From Candidatus Zymogenaceae bacterium (GTDB taxonomy: Bacteria > Desulfobacterota > Zymogenia > Zymogenales > Zymogenaceae): a DNA stretch of 64,000 nt. The notes under the pieces were generated by a model, which worked only from the letters and a program-made list of their open reading frames with translations, made no database searches and was not told the DNA's origin. The DNA lies in contig JAFGAS010000024.1 of NCBI GenBank assembly GCA_016933535.1, positions 62,001-126,000 on the forward strand, given 5' to 3'. How positions within the stretch are numbered: the stretch's first letter is position 1; every line of letters begins with the position of its first letter. A program made the translations under genes and the position numbers. Positions 27,155 to 40,013 of the stretch are shown here, piece by piece.

Positions 27155-27173
27155 ACCATCCGGAGATAAAAGA

Positions 27174-27201
27174 AAGACCCGATCACGGATGATCGGGTCT
27201 T
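27174..27201. terminator. bidirectional hairpin terminator
   Basis: A perfect 11-bp stem, AAGACCCGATC (27174-27184) with GATCGGGTCTT (27191-27201) and a 6-nt loop. The plus side is followed by ATTATTT and the minus side by a T-rich run, so it can end transcripts from both convergent genes. Confidence 0.8.
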
Positions 27202-27327
27202 ATTATTTCCTGCGACCGTATTCAATCCTTGCCCATCTCCCGTCGGCCGTCGCGCTATTGCCCGCCGTCGTTGCCCAACCCCTGTTCCGTACCCTGAAAA
27301 GATAACGGTCCTATTATTCTCTTATGA

Positions 27328-27756
27328 TCAACGCATCAAGCCCTTGTAAAGCTCCTGGAGTTCCTTGACTTTTTCCGTGTACTCCAGGTCGAGCTTATAC
27401 CCTTTCTCTTTGACGAAGGCCAGGCCCAGCGGCTCCGGCGCCAGGGCCGAGCCATAGATGCTGAGATAATCCGCCGAGGGAGTTATATTGAGGATTGTGA
27501 CGCTATCTATCTCGTTCTTGCTCATGATCTCTCCGCCGAGGTACGGCGTGTAATTCTCCCTGGCCCAGGTGAATACCGCTTCCCGCTCCTTTTCATCCTC
27601 GGGAGGCGTAAGCACACACTTAAAAAACGCTTCGGCGTCATCATTTGAAATCGCCTTGAATAACGATTTTTGGCAGTCTTCGGGAGTTCGATATCCGCAT
27701 CCCGCGATCATTACAATCGCGAGCAACACTATAAACCCAATCAGAGATCTTTTCAT
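27328..27756 (-). CDS. lipoprotein with NTF2/DUF4878-like domain
   Basis: A 142-aa lipoprotein: signal segment with lipobox MIAGC (Cys at residue 20), then a small domain beginning PEDCQKSLFKAISNDDAEAFF. This pattern (a helix that uses the residue D/N count in 'A..ndDaeaf') recalls DUF4878/NTF2-like lipoproteins. Function unknown. GAGGAT lies about 6 nt before the ATG. It is divergent from hsp20. Confidence 0.72.
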   Translation of the reverse strand: MKRSLIGFIVLLAIVMIAGCGYRTPEDCQKSLFKAISNDDAEAFFKCVLTPPEDEKEREAVFTWARENYTPYLGGEIMSKNEIDSVTILNITPSADYLSIYGSALAPEPLGLAFVKEKGYKLDLEYTEKVKELQELYKGLMR

Positions 27757-27848
27757 TTCATCCTCAAATTGTTCTGATGGCCCAAAAACACACGCCTATT
27801 AAACCGTGTGCCCCCCATTATGTCAAGAAAAAACCAACCGGCGGCCCC

Positions 27849-27877
27849 TTGACTTTGTCGCTAAATTTGTTTACATT
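27849..27877 (+). promoter_or_regulatory. sigma-70-type promoter of the hsp20-dnaJ operon
   Basis: TTGACT (27849-27854), 17-nt spacer, TACATT (27872-27877), about 60 nt before the Hsp20 start. No CIRCE inverted repeat and no clear sigma-32 -10 (CCCCAT) is seen, so heat control, if any, is by another route. Confidence 0.6.
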
Positions 27878-27939
27878 ATTATCAAAGGGATGTTATGATA
27901 GTATACGGTAAGGCAGTAATCTAAAAGGAGGTGTTCTCA

Positions 27940-28389
27940 ATGGCTCTGATCAGGTGGGATCCTTTCCACGATCTGCTTACACTGCAGGACAGGATGGACC
28001 GTCTCTTTCAGGACAGCATGACCAGAAATCGTGGGTATGAACAATCCCTGGCTCCCGGGTTCTGGTCGCCGCCCGTCGATATTTACGAGACCGATAAGGC
28101 CGTCATCCTGAAGGCGGAGCTTGCGGGATTGAACAAGAACGACGTTACAATCGAGATTAAGGACTCCAACCTCGTGCTCAGAGGCGAGCGCAAGTTCGAA
28201 AAGGATATAAAAGAAGAGAATTACCACCGAATCGAGCGGTCATACGGGTCCTTTTCCCGAACATTTTCTCTGCCGCAAACCGTCGACAGCTCAAAGGTGA
28301 CCGCTACATTTAAGGACGGACTTCTGGAGATAATGATTCCAAAGGTAAAAGACGCCCGTCCCAAACAGATCGAGATCAAAGAGACTTAA
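27940..28389 (+). CDS. Hsp20/alpha-crystallin small heat-shock protein
   Basis: A 149-aa small heat-shock protein. The alpha-crystallin domain spans about residues 42-140 (PPVDIYETDKAVILKAELAG to DGLLEIMIPK), with the conserved A-x-x-x-n-G-L-like end and a C-terminal I-x-I/V-type tail (IEIK). It holds unfolding proteins in the cytosol as oligomers. ATG 27940 is chosen because AAAGGAGGTG lies about 7 nt upstream. It is followed 43 nt later by a DnaJ-type gene, a logical chaperone pair. Confidence 0.93.
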   Translation: MALIRWDPFHDLLTLQDRMDRLFQDSMTRNRGYEQSLAPGFWSPPVDIYETDKAVILKAELAGLNKNDVTIEIKDSNLVLRGERKFEKDIKEENYHRIERSYGSFSRTFSLPQTVDSSKVTATFKDGLLEIMIPKVKDARPKQIEIKET

Positions 28390-28432
28390 ACGTTTTCCTT
28401 TATCCCAACGGATTACCGTTATTATTTCTTAG

Positions 28433-29368
28433 ATGGCAAAAAAGGACTACTATGAGGCGCTCGGGCTTTCCCGCGGCGCCTCAATCGACGAAATCAAGAA
28501 GGCGTATCGAAAACTCGCCCGAAAATATCACCCCGATATGAATCCCGGCGATCCTTCCGCCGAGGATAAATTCAAAGATATCTCCGAGGCCTACGAGGTC
28601 CTTACCGACCCCGAAAAGAAAAAGATGTTTGATCAGTTCGGAGACGCCGCCTTTTCTCCCGGGGGCGGACCCGGAGCACGGACATGGACGTGGAAAAGCG
28701 GCGAGAGCCCGTTTGAGGGATTTGACTTTTCCGGCAGCGGCGCCACAGATCAATACGGCTCATTTTCCGACATCTTTTCCGAACTGTTCGGAGCACGCCG
28801 TTCCTCCGTCCGGAGGCCCCGGGCGGGACAGGATCTTTCCTACACTATGGAGATAGACTTCATGGAGGCCGTTGGTGGGGTCACGAAGACCGTAACCCTC
28901 CGAACGGAGACCGGTACGGAACACCTGACCGTGACTATCCCGGCCGGCGTCAACGAAGGCTCCCGCGTCAGGCTCAAGGGGAAGGGCGGCCCCGGGTCCG
29001 CGGGGGGACCTTCGGGGGACCTCTACATCATCACGAGGGTCAAACCGCATCCTTACTTCACCCGCAAAGAAGGCGACATCTACGTAGAAATCCCCGTTAC
29101 CATCACGGAGGCCGCCCTCGGGGCCCAGGTGAATATCCCCACCGTCGACGGCCCCACACGCCTCACTATTCCGGAAGGTACCCAGGGGGGTCAGAAACTC
29201 CGCCTGCGTGGCAAAGGCGCGCCCCATCTCAAGGGCGCCGGCCGCGGTGATATGTACGCCGTCATCAAGATCGCCGTTCCGAAGAAGATCTCCGATTCGA
29301 GTAAAAAGCTCCTTCGGGACTTCGATGGACAGAATCCTTTCAACCCCCGGGCAAAGCTCGGCTGGTAG
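28433..29368 (+). CDS. DnaJ-type cochaperone without zinc finger (CbpA-like)
   Basis: A 311-aa class B J-protein. The J domain occupies about residues 5-70 with the HPD motif in [11 protein letters not shown]. It is followed by a Gly/Phe-rich linker (about 75-125) and the two-part DnaJ C-terminal substrate domain ([12 protein letters not shown] onward; [14 protein letters not shown]). The CxxCxGxG zinc repeats of DnaJ are absent, as in CbpA. It would stimulate DnaK and pass on clients. Directly downstream of hsp20, probably the same operon. Confidence 0.92.
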   Translation: MAKKDYYEALGLSRGASIDEIKKAYRKLARKYHPDMNPGDPSAEDKFKDISEAYEVLTDPEKKKMFDQFGDAAFSPGGGPGARTWTWKSGESPFEGFDFSGSGATDQYGSFSDIFSELFGARRSSVRRPRAGQDLSYTMEIDFMEAVGGVTKTVTLRTETGTEHLTVTIPAGVNEGSRVRLKGKGGPGSAGGPSGDLYIITRVKPHPYFTRKEGDIYVEIPVTITEAALGAQVNIPTVDGPTRLTIPEGTQGGQKLRLRGKGAPHLKGAGRGDMYAVIKIAVPKKISDSSKKLLRDFDGQNPFNPRAKLGW

Positions 29369-29456
29369 ACCGCCGTCTGGGTCGGTATAGGGAAAGGATT
29401 GGTATCTCTCTCATATTTCAGGCACAGGCCGCCGAATAGACATTCAGGGAGAGGCA

Positions 29457-29960
29457 ATGGACACTAAAGACAAAGACCAAACCGAGCAACAGGACAAGGG
29501 CTTCGCCGTCCACGACAAGCGAAGGGTCGGCAAGGAAGACTCGCCGGAGACCGAATCTCCGGCCACGGACAGCCCGGCCGAACAGGCACCTGAGGCGCAG
29601 CAGCCCCCAAAGGCCGAATCTCCCGAGACAGAGACGACGACCGACAAGGCCGATCGAGAGCCCGGAGAAGACCGTCCCGAGCCCGAAACAGGTCCCCGAG
29701 CCGAGGAGCGCCCCTACGGTCCGCTGACCTTTACCTCGTTTATCATGTCGCTTTCCACCTCGGCCCTCATCTACCTGGGCCAGTTTCCCGATCCGGTATC
29801 CGGCAAGACCATAACGGATCTCGCCGGGGCCCGCCAGACGATCGACCTCATCTCTCTCCTCAAGGAAAAAACGGAGGGAAACCTGACGCCCGACGAGACG
29901 GGCTTTATCGATACGATCCTCTATGACCTGAGGATGTTGTTCGTGAAGGCCAACTCGTAA
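29457..29960 (+). CDS. DUF1844 protein with acidic low-complexity N-terminus
   Basis: A 167-aa protein. Residues 1-85 are charged and Pro/Glu-rich (TESPATDSPAEQAPEAQQPP), probably disordered. Residues about 88-166 match DUF1844 (LTFTSFIMSLSTSALIYLGQ, GARQTIDLISLLKEKTEGNL, LYDLRMLFV). DUF1844 proteins are small, common in deltaproteobacteria and of unknown function. GGGAGAGG precedes the ATG. It follows the dnaJ-type gene by 88 nt. Confidence 0.85.
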   Translation: MDTKDKDQTEQQDKGFAVHDKRRVGKEDSPETESPATDSPAEQAPEAQQPPKAESPETETTTDKADREPGEDRPEPETGPRAEERPYGPLTFTSFIMSLSTSALIYLGQFPDPVSGKTITDLAGARQTIDLISLLKEKTEGNLTPDETGFIDTILYDLRMLFVKANS

Positions 29961-30322
29961 CCCCTTTGGCCGTTGGCGCCCCACGGCGGGGCCGGGGGTC
30001 CGATTAGCCGGGCTCTTTTCGAGAAAGCAATGGGACGTGCGCCCTGCGGTGCATCCTAAAGACCAATGGCCTTTCGCGGACGGGCGTCTCAACACCGCGC
30101 GGCCGCTACGACGGCCCGTCTTGACGGATCCCCGATATCCCCGATGCCGGCAGCAGGACGTTTGACCGAGCCCGAAACAGCCAACCGCACGTCAACCCTC
30201 GGCAATTCCACTAACGGGCAAAAACGGGCGGCGGGTATCTCTTCTCTTCCGCCCGTTGACGGCACTCCCTGGAACCTTTTCGGTCAGGCGCTGTCAAACC
30301 GATTATAAACCGGAGGTAACCC
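29961..30322. other. intergenic region without recognised feature
   Basis: A GC-rich 362-nt gap between the DUF1844 and vWA genes. Frames here show no family resemblance, and I see no tRNA, repeat or convincing terminator. A ribosome site GGAGGTAAC lies at its right end for the next gene. Confidence 0.4.
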
Positions 30323-31582
30323 ATGAAACGCGCTACTATACTCTTTTCCGCTGCTGTCTTACTGACAGCCCTATTTTCTTCCGCCGTATCTCTTTTTGCC
30401 GCCGAGAAAGTCCCGCGGATGGACGTCGTATTTCTCGTGGATACCACGGGCTCCATGGGCGATGAGATCGGCGTCGTCAAGAAGAGCCTGGTCGATATGA
30501 TCGCCGAGATCGAGGGCGGCACGCCCAGGCCCGACGTGAGGTTCGGGCTGGTGGTCTATCGCGACCGGGGCGATGACTACGTAACCAGGCTCTTTAAGCT
30601 CACCGATGATACCGACGCCGTCATAAAGGAAGTCAAGGGTATTGAGGCCTCCGGCGGTGGTGATGAGCCGGAAAGCGTCAACGAGGCGCTGCACGTCACG
30701 ATCAACGACATGAACTGGGATCGCGACGTCAACACCGAAAAGACGATCTTTCTTATCGGCGACGCTCCGCCCCACGTCTATGATAATGACTACACATGGG
30801 AAAACGAGGTCAAGCAGGCGCTGAAAAAAGAGATCATCATCAACACGATCGGGGCCAGCGGTCTTTCCACGGACGGCGTCGATATATTCACAAAGATCGC
30901 CAAGGGCAGCGAGGGAACGTTCCAGTACCTCACCTATAAGGGAGAGTACGTCACCGATTCGGGAACAACCGAGACGGTGATGATGGCCGGCGGTGACTAC
31001 TATGCCATGGAAGACAAGAAGGACGAGGGATTCTGGAAGCTGGGCGCGGGCCGTGCCGAGGATAAGGGCCTGGCCTCCAAGGTCCCGGCACCGTCGACGA
31101 TGGCGGGCGCCCCTGGCATGGAGAGCGAGGGCCGGGGATTTGACTCCAGCGTGGCCATCGTCGATAACAACCTGGATTCGATCCTCGTTTCGGGCATGAA
31201 GCAAAAGATGATCGAGAAGGGCGTCACCTACGGCAAGCCGATCGACTACACGGTGCTCTATACCGATACGATCGATTACGCCCTCATCGACACGGAGTTC
31301 ACAGTAACGTCGGCCGACGAGCTCAATAAGATATGTAAGGAGCTTGGAATCGAATACGCGAAGATTGGCGCCGTCGATTTCAAGAATAAGTCGGTCATCG
31401 GGATTGCCGCCGACGGAAACCGTGGCTTCTACGGCCTGACCGCAAAAGAGGTGACCCTGGATAATGACACGATAACCGTGACGCTCGTCGGGATGCCCGG
31501 AAAGATCGCCGCGCGCCCCGTGATCATGCTGGTCGTGCCCAAACAGAAGACGCTGGTGGCCGACTGGTACTTCGTCAAATAG
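30323..31582 (+). CDS. secreted von Willebrand factor A domain protein
   Basis: A 419-aa exported protein with a signal peptide (about residues 1-27, ending SLFAAEK). A vWA domain begins at about residue 34; its MIDAS motif is D40-T-T-G-S44 (D-x-T-G-S form), with the later metal ligands plausible at GGGDEPES and LIGDAPPH. The DTTGSM-type vWA is common in bacterial secreted proteins of unknown role. The C-terminal 150 residues are beta-rich with no recognised domain. GGAGG lies about 8 nt before the ATG. Monocistronic. Confidence 0.85.
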   Translation: MKRATILFSAAVLLTALFSSAVSLFAAEKVPRMDVVFLVDTTGSMGDEIGVVKKSLVDMIAEIEGGTPRPDVRFGLVVYRDRGDDYVTRLFKLTDDTDAVIKEVKGIEASGGGDEPESVNEALHVTINDMNWDRDVNTEKTIFLIGDAPPHVYDNDYTWENEVKQALKKEIIINTIGASGLSTDGVDIFTKIAKGSEGTFQYLTYKGEYVTDSGTTETVMMAGGDYYAMEDKKDEGFWKLGAGRAEDKGLASKVPAPSTMAGAPGMESEGRGFDSSVAIVDNNLDSILVSGMKQKMIEKGVTYGKPIDYTVLYTDTIDYALIDTEFTVTSADELNKICKELGIEYAKIGAVDFKNKSVIGIAADGNRGFYGLTAKEVTLDNDTITVTLVGMPGKIAARPVIMLVVPKQKTLVADWYFVK

Positions 31583-31614
31583 TCTCACCCAAACGATACC
31601 CGCAGCACGCACCT

Positions 31615-31646
31615 CCAAAAAATCGGGCGGCCTAAGGGCCGCCCGA
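31615..31646 (-). terminator. terminator of the membrane-protein gene
   Basis: A 10-bp stem, TCGGGCGGCC/GGCCGCCCGA (31623-31646, loop TAAG), read on the minus strand, is followed by six T residues. It lies about 90 nt after the stop of the gene at 31734-32450. Confidence 0.75.
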
Positions 31647-31733
31647 AGCTTCAATAAACCGCTTGTTATCTTCTTTTCATTTTCTGAACCCCTTCGGCCT
31701 CAGACCGAGCGGGAAGCGAATATTCTTCGCGCA

Positions 31734-32450
31734 TCAAATCCACCCGAAGATGCCCATACAGACGACCAGAAACACGACGTCAAGGGCATATATCGCGGCG
31801 GTAACGGTGACCTGTTTGGGTCTCGGCTTGAGATCGTAGACCGTAAACGAGGACCGGATGAGGGGGAAATAGGCGAGGAGAATAATCAGGACCGGATTAT
31901 ACCAGTTCCACCACGGATACTCCCAGATCAGGGCGTCCCAGAAATTGAGGACGACCTCTACGCCCACGCAGAGGATGGCGAAGAGAAGGGCCAAGAACGT
32001 CCGGTTGCCGATCCCCAGGATCTTTTTATCTTTGTCCCGCGGGAGCACCTTTGCGAAGACGACGCCCATGAACAGGAACATCAGGCTGATCTCGACGTTG
32101 AGTCCAACCAGTATGTTATACGCGCTGTTAACAACGCCGGTAGCACTGTTGACGCACGGGGTGGTCCACAGGGCGGAGGTCCCGTGGATAGTCAGAAACA
32201 GCGCGTTGATGATCTCGAAGAACCACTCCACGCCCCAGAACGCCAGGCCGGCCAGAACCACATTCCAGTTTTTCTTCTCGATTTCACTGAAATATATATA
32301 GAAAACGGCAACGAAGATTGGAATTATATACCACTGAAAATGATGTGGATCTCTGAGGAGCTCAATCGCCTGGTTGGTCGCATCCGTATAGCCGGGGTCC
32401 TGCGCCAACCGACCCCAAATAACTCCCAAATCAAGGCCGATATGATTCAT
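31734..32450 (-). CDS. hypothetical polytopic membrane protein
   Basis: A 238-aa integral membrane protein with about six transmembrane segments, starting at about residues 40, 63, 105, 147, 180 and 215. Conserved-looking aromatic motifs (HHFQWYIIPIF, NFWDALIWEYPWWNWYNP) occur near the membrane interface. No family recognised. GGAGG lies about 7 nt before the ATG. It is downstream of the TPR lipoprotein on the same strand, 42 nt away. Confidence 0.75.
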   Translation of the reverse strand: MNHIGLDLGVIWGRLAQDPGYTDATNQAIELLRDPHHFQWYIIPIFVAVFYIYFSEIEKKNWNVVLAGLAFWGVEWFFEIINALFLTIHGTSALWTTPCVNSATGVVNSAYNILVGLNVEISLMFLFMGVVFAKVLPRDKDKKILGIGNRTFLALLFAILCVGVEVVLNFWDALIWEYPWWNWYNPVLIILLAYFPLIRSSFTVYDLKPRPKQVTVTAAIYALDVVFLVVCMGIFGWI

Positions 32451-32492
32451 CGCTGGCCTCCATACCTAATAGACCGTATTTCTTTCCCCGTA

Positions 32493-33476
32493 CTACGGCG
32501 AGGTCTCTTTCGTTGTGTTATCCGGCGGGGTCTCCTTTTTCTTTTCCGGGGTTTTAATAACAATGCCGTCTGGTTTCTCGTTATCGCCGACGGCCGGCGG
32601 TCCGTTCTCGTCCCCGCTGCCTTCGACGAATTCCCCCTCGGTCGAACCCAGACCCATAGAGTTATCCAGGGGCGCGGGGGCGGCCTTCTTCTGGATTATA
32701 TTTTTAATCCCCTCGATCCTAAGTGCCACCATGCTCGGGTTCGGGTAGACCGGCAGCAGCTCCTCGTAGGCCTTGAGCGCTTCGTCCAGGGCCCCTTTTT
32801 CCTCCAGTGCCGCGGCGCTATAGAACCGGGCCTCCGTGACAAGCGGAGACTCCGGGTATTCATCGATCAGCTTTTCGTAATACTCGAGGGCCTTATCGAC
32901 CTTACCGCCCCCCTCCACGAAGTACGTGTTGGCAATGTCGAAATATATATCGGGCTTGAGCTTCGTTCGGCGGTAGCTATCCAGCAGGATCAGGTATTCG
33001 AGCCTTGCCTGATCAAAATCCCGCATAAAGTAGTAGCAGCGTGCCAGCTTATATTGATACTGGTCGATTGTATCATGGCCGGGGTAGTTCTCGATGAGCT
33101 TTCTCAGCTCTACGATGGCCTGGCCGTAATTGTTTATCTTGGCCATGTATATATCGACGATATCGGCCTGGCATTCGAAGGCGAGTTTATCCTCGGGATA
33201 GTAATAGACGAGATATGCGAAGTCCTCGATGGCGTCTTCGTACCGCTTGAGGTAGAGATAATTGATCGTACCCGATCGAAAAAGCGCCTTGGGCGCGTAG
33301 TCGGAGTGAGGATTGACAATGGCGATTTCCCGAAACATCTCGGCCGCTTCTTCGTAGTGCTCCTTTTCGCAAAGCTTATCGGCCCGCTCAAAATCATCCT
33401 TCAGGGGATCTTTTGCGCAGGATACCGCGCCCGCAAGAAGCAGCGCCCCTAGGATTATGACGATCATCCTACGCAT
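32493..33476 (-). CDS. TPR-repeat outer-membrane-type lipoprotein (BamD/YbgF-like)
   Basis: A 327-aa lipoprotein: signal segment with a lipobox at VSC (Cys20), then several tetratricopeptide repeats ([72 protein letters not shown]). The C-terminal 70 residues are disordered and charged. BamD and CpoB/YbgF have this layout but it is longer than BamD, so it is only assigned as a TPR lipoprotein. AGGAGG lies inside the end of gyrA, whose stop it overlaps by 8 nt. Confidence 0.8.
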   Translation of the reverse strand: MRRMIVIILGALLLAGAVSCAKDPLKDDFERADKLCEKEHYEEAAEMFREIAIVNPHSDYAPKALFRSGTINYLYLKRYEDAIEDFAYLVYYYPEDKLAFECQADIVDIYMAKINNYGQAIVELRKLIENYPGHDTIDQYQYKLARCYYFMRDFDQARLEYLILLDSYRRTKLKPDIYFDIANTYFVEGGGKVDKALEYYEKLIDEYPESPLVTEARFYSAAALEEKGALDEALKAYEELLPVYPNPSMVALRIEGIKNIIQKKAAPAPLDNSMGLGSTEGEFVEGSGDENGPPAVGDNEKPDGIVIKTPEKKKETPPDNTTKETSP

Positions 33477-35916
33477 TGCCGTTTTCCTCCTCTCTTTCGG
33501 CCAATACCGCGATACTCACGAGCCGTTCGCCCGGATCCACGTTCATCAGCCGCACTCCCTGGGTGTTTCTCCCGATGGTTGAGATGGACGAGCCCTTGAG
33601 TCTCAAGAATTTGCCCTTGTCCGAGATCATGATGACTTCATCATCGGCCAGTATGCTTCGTATGCCGATGAGTTTTCCCGTCCTCTCGGTAGCCTTGAGC
33701 GCAATGACACCCTTGCCCCCCCGCTTGATCGCCGGGTATTCATCCTCCTTGGTACGCTTTCCAAAGCCCTTCTCCGTGGCCGTAAGTATACTGCACCCCT
33801 CCGTAACCAGCGCCATCCCCACCACCCGGTCTGCTGCTGAGAGCCTTATCGCCTTGACCCCCTGGGCGGCCCGTCCCATGGACCTTACCTCTTCTTCCGA
33901 GAAACGGATCGCGTTACCGTTTTGGCTTACCATGATAATCTCGCACCCTGCATCCACGTTTTTGGCGATTACCAAACGGTCGTCCTCGCTAAGCCCCACG
34001 GCGACAATCCCTGTATGGCGGGCGTTGGCAAACTCCGAGGCGGCGCTCTTTTTAATCATCCCGCGTTCGGTCACCATAATGACATGGGTTTCGCCGCCCA
34101 CGTCCGAGACAACAAGCATCGAGGCGACTTTCTCATCCGGCTGCATCTGGACGAGATTTGCCACCGACCTGCCCTTGCTGACCCGCGCCGCCTGGGGGAT
34201 CTCATGGACCCGGAGCCCGTAGGCCCGTCCCCTGTCGGAAAAGACCAGGACGTGGTCATGGGTCTTGGCGGTAAAGAGGTTCTCGATGAAATCGCCCTTG
34301 GCCATATCCATGGCCGAAACTCCCTTGCCTCCCCGCTGCTGTGATCGGTACTGAGACAACGGCGTCCGCTTTATGTAGCCGTTGTGGGATACGGTAACGA
34401 CCATGTCCTCCTGAGCCACGAGGTCCTCCAGGGTGAGCTCCTTGGTCTCTGCGATGATCTCGGTCCTGCGCTCGTCGGCAAACTCCTTTTTTATCTCAAC
34501 CAGCTCATCGACGATGACCTTGATAAGCTCTTTTTCGTCGGACAGTATCTTCCTCAGCGTCTCGATGAGGGCAAGGATCTCTTCGTATTCTTTAATGATC
34601 TTTTCCATTTCGAGAGACGTGAGCCGGCCCAGCCGCATATCGAGGATAGCCTGCGCCTGAATATCCGAAAATTCAAAGCGTGCTATCAGGCGTTCCTTGG
34701 CCTCGGGCTGGGTCTTGGACGCCTTGATGATGCTGATGATCTCGTCGATATTCTGGATCGCCTTTACCAGACCTTCCAAGATATGGGCCCGCTCCAGGGC
34801 CTTATCGAGATCGAACTTCGTCCGCCTGGTAACCACCTCCCGCCGGTGGTAGATGAAATAGAGGAGGGCCTCCTTGAGCGTCATGACGCGCGGCCTGCCG
34901 GCGACGATGGCAAGCATAATCACCCCAAAGGTCGTCTCCATCGGTGTAAGGCTGTAGAGACGGTTGAGTATGATAGGGGCCAGGGCCTCCTTTTTAAGCT
35001 CAATGACAATGCGCATTCCCTCTCTATCCGACTCGTCCCTCAGGTCGCTGATTCCTTCAATCTTCTTGTTTCTCACGAGGTCTGCTATACGCTCGATGAG
35101 TTTTGTCTTGTTGACACTATACGGTATCTCCGTGACGATGATGGCGAGTTTCCCGGATCGAGCCTGCGTCTCAATCTTGGCACGGGCACGCAATACGATC
35201 CTCCCGCGGCCCTTTTCATAGGCCTCCTTTATGCCGGCGGTTCCGTAGATAAATCCTCGGGTCGGAAAGTCGGGACCGGGAACGATCTTCATGAGTTCTT
35301 TTATACTGATATTCGGATTTTTAATGATCGCGATGATGGCATCCGTCAATTCTCCCAGATTGTGCGGCGGGATGTTGGTTGCCATACCTACGGCGATTCC
35401 CGATGAGCCGTTGAGCAACAGGTTGGGGAACCGCGCCGGGAGGATCGTCGGCTCTTCTCTTGTCTCGTCGTAGTTGGGAATATAATCGACGGTATTCTTT
35501 TCGATATCGTCCAGGAGGTGCTTGGCAAGCTTTGCCATGCGCACCTCGGTGTATCGCATGGCCGCCGGGGGGTCTCCGTCGATTGATCCGAAGTTGCCCT
35601 GCCCGTCAACGATCAGGTGCCTCATGTTGAAGTCCTGCGCCATTCTTACCAGGGCGTCATAGACCGCCTGATCGCCGTGAGGGTGGTATTTGCCGATGAC
35701 GTCCCCGACGACCCGGGCCGATTTCTTATAGGGTTCATCATGGAAGTTCCTGAGATCATACATGGCAAACAGGATGCGCCGATGAACCGGCTTGAGCCCG
35801 TCACGTACGTCCGGAATGGCGCGTCCGATGATGACGCTCATGGCGTAATCGATATAGGAGCGTCGCATCTCGTCTTCTATGTTAATGGCCGTGGTGTGCG
35901 ACCGTACCTCATCCAT
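33469..35916 (-). CDS. gyrA: DNA gyrase subunit A
   Basis: An 815-aa type IIA topoisomerase subunit. The catalytic Tyr is Y122 (RYTEVRMAK) and the winged-helix region is normal. The C-terminal beta-pinwheel carries a GyrA box variant, QQRGGKG, which separates it from ParC. The quinolone-resistance region reads [10 protein letters not shown]: position 83 (E. coli numbering holds here) is Gln rather than Ser/Thr, and D87 is retained. GAGGAG precedes the ATG. It is 265 nt downstream of gyrB in the replication cluster. Confidence 0.98.
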   Translation of the reverse strand: MDEVRSHTTAINIEDEMRRSYIDYAMSVIIGRAIPDVRDGLKPVHRRILFAMYDLRNFHDEPYKKSARVVGDVIGKYHPHGDQAVYDALVRMAQDFNMRHLIVDGQGNFGSIDGDPPAAMRYTEVRMAKLAKHLLDDIEKNTVDYIPNYDETREEPTILPARFPNLLLNGSSGIAVGMATNIPPHNLGELTDAIIAIIKNPNISIKELMKIVPGPDFPTRGFIYGTAGIKEAYEKGRGRIVLRARAKIETQARSGKLAIIVTEIPYSVNKTKLIERIADLVRNKKIEGISDLRDESDREGMRIVIELKKEALAPIILNRLYSLTPMETTFGVIMLAIVAGRPRVMTLKEALLYFIYHRREVVTRRTKFDLDKALERAHILEGLVKAIQNIDEIISIIKASKTQPEAKERLIARFEFSDIQAQAILDMRLGRLTSLEMEKIIKEYEEILALIETLRKILSDEKELIKVIVDELVEIKKEFADERRTEIIAETKELTLEDLVAQEDMVVTVSHNGYIKRTPLSQYRSQQRGGKGVSAMDMAKGDFIENLFTAKTHDHVLVFSDRGRAYGLRVHEIPQAARVSKGRSVANLVQMQPDEKVASMLVVSDVGGETHVIMVTERGMIKKSAASEFANARHTGIVAVGLSEDDRLVIAKNVDAGCEIIMVSQNGNAIRFSEEEVRSMGRAAQGVKAIRLSAADRVVGMALVTEGCSILTATEKGFGKRTKEDEYPAIKRGGKGVIALKATERTGKLIGIRSILADDEVIMISDKGKFLRLKGSSISTIGRNTQGVRLMNVDPGERLVSIAVLAEREEENGNA

Positions 35917-36181
35917 CCCTGGTTCTCCTCGCGTAAATACAAAGGGGCGCCTTTATTGCCTTATTCGGGGCACCCATCATATGGTTTGTGTTGTGAATAC
36001 ATTCGTTTCGATTTTGGGATAATGCCGCACGCACGCCGACATTTCCGTACATCGATGCAGGTGTTATCGGTCAGGCGTCCCGATCCGACGGCCGAGCCCC
36101 GCCAAGCCGATCGGTTTTACCGTTTCGGTGACGGTAAAAAGGGGCCGTAAATCACGGCGGGTTACCGGTCCCTGTCCAAAC

Positions 36182-38620
<2,439 letters not shown>

Positions 38621-38670
38621 TCATCCAACGATAAACGCCCAAGTATACCATAAATTTTCAGTTAATGGAA

Positions 38671-39792
38671 CTATATTTTCATCGGCATGATGATGAAGAA
38701 GTAGCCCTTTTCTTTTGCCGGTCGAATCTCCCCGGGGCTTGACTCGTCCAGCAGCCTGATGACGACTTCCTGGTCGTCCATGGCTCCCAGGATATCCAGA
38801 AGGTAGTTCGAATTGAAGCCGATGCTCATCTCCGGCCCTTCATATTGAACCGTTACTTCTTCCCGGGCCGTTCCCATATCCGGGCTCTCGGACGTAATCT
38901 CCATAATCGACGGGGAGATGTGGAACTTGACCATCTTGACCCGTTCATAGGACAGGATCGAAACCCGTCTTATTGTCTTTATGAAATCCTCCCGGGAAAC
39001 GCTGATTTCCTTATCGTTGCCCGCGGGAATTACCTGCCGGTAGTCGGGAAACCTCCCGTCTACAAGGCGCATGACCAGCGTAAGACAATCACGTTTCACG
39101 ATCAGGTTATTGCCCTCAAGCCTCATGCCGACCGCCTGCTCACTTTCATCGAGGAGTTTGCTCAATTCCGAAAGCCCCTTCTTCGGCACGATGACACCCT
39201 GGGACGCGGGAATCGGGATGTCACCCTCGAAGTCCGAATCTATCAGGGACAGGCGGTGTCCGTCGGTCGCCACCATTCTGATCTTCTTTGCCTTCCCGTC
39301 CTGTATTATTTCAATATATACCCCCGAGAGGTTATAGCGCATATCCTCCTGAGAAACGGCAAATATCGTTTTTTCTATCATTCCATTGAGGAGGTCGGGA
39401 TCCATGTTCCACTGGCTTTCTCCTTCGGGTACCGGAACCTCGGGGAAATCTTCAGGAGCCAGTCCCACGAGATTAAAAACCGATCTTCCCGCCGATATTT
39501 CCAGCCAGTTATTTTCCTTTTTCAGAAAATGTATAACGGTACCTTCAGGTATCTGTCTGACGACCTCATAGAGGGTCTTTGCGTCCACTGTTACACCGCC
39601 GGGTGCTATCCCTTCACATTCATAGGTCGCACTGATTCCCACTTCCAGGTCGGTTGCCTCTATCGTCAGGTCATTCCCGGTCAATTTTAAAAGTACGTTT
39701 GAAAGTATCTGGATAGTATTTTTCTTCTCGACAATACTCTGGGTCCTGGCGAGCCCCCTGAGAATATATTCCTTTTCTATATTCCATTCCAT
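38671..39792 (-). CDS. dnaN: DNA polymerase III beta sliding clamp
   Basis: A 373-aa protein of normal length with the three-domain beta-clamp pattern: AVEKKNTIQIL-type start, TIEATDLEVGI, VTVDAKTL, FNSNYLLDIL and the C-terminal ending PMKI. It tethers Pol III to DNA. GGAG lies about 7 nt before the ATG. It is 221 nt downstream of dnaA, with AT-rich DNA and DnaA-box-like sites in between. Confidence 0.98.
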   Translation of the reverse strand: MEWNIEKEYILRGLARTQSIVEKKNTIQILSNVLLKLTGNDLTIEATDLEVGISATYECEGIAPGGVTVDAKTLYEVVRQIPEGTVIHFLKKENNWLEISAGRSVFNLVGLAPEDFPEVPVPEGESQWNMDPDLLNGMIEKTIFAVSQEDMRYNLSGVYIEIIQDGKAKKIRMVATDGHRLSLIDSDFEGDIPIPASQGVIVPKKGLSELSKLLDESEQAVGMRLEGNNLIVKRDCLTLVMRLVDGRFPDYRQVIPAGNDKEISVSREDFIKTIRRVSILSYERVKMVKFHISPSIMEITSESPDMGTAREEVTVQYEGPEMSIGFNSNYLLDILGAMDDQEVVIRLLDESSPGEIRPAKEKGYFFIIMPMKI

Positions 39793-40013
39793 TCATTGAC
39801 TCCTTTGGCTTACTCTATTTATAGTATTATATAGATATAAGAACAGTAGCACTATATCCTGTTGATTGGTGATAAGAATGGCTAAGTATATATCAAAACT
39901 CCCGTTTTCGGTATAAAAAAAATTGGGGATAACCGGTGAATAAAGTCGCTTTTTTACTCCTTCGGGCATATCAACACCCTATCCACACCGATATACCGCC
40001 TTTTTCCCCACCT
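39793..40013. other. dnaA-dnaN intergenic region, possible part of oriC
   Basis: AT-rich sequence (39800-39930) next to one near-consensus DnaA box, CTATCCACA (39979-39987, one mismatch), and a TGGGGATAA-like site (about 39933-39941). A -10-like TATAAT for dnaN (minus strand) is also in this stretch. It could contribute the unwinding element of a bipartite origin. Confidence 0.5.

Noticed and set aside
31623-31646. A hairpin resembling the REP palindromes
   Set aside because: It lacks the CTAC tail and is followed by a T-run on the minus strand; it is better explained as a terminator. The same holds for the GC-rich hairpins at 47529 and 53027.
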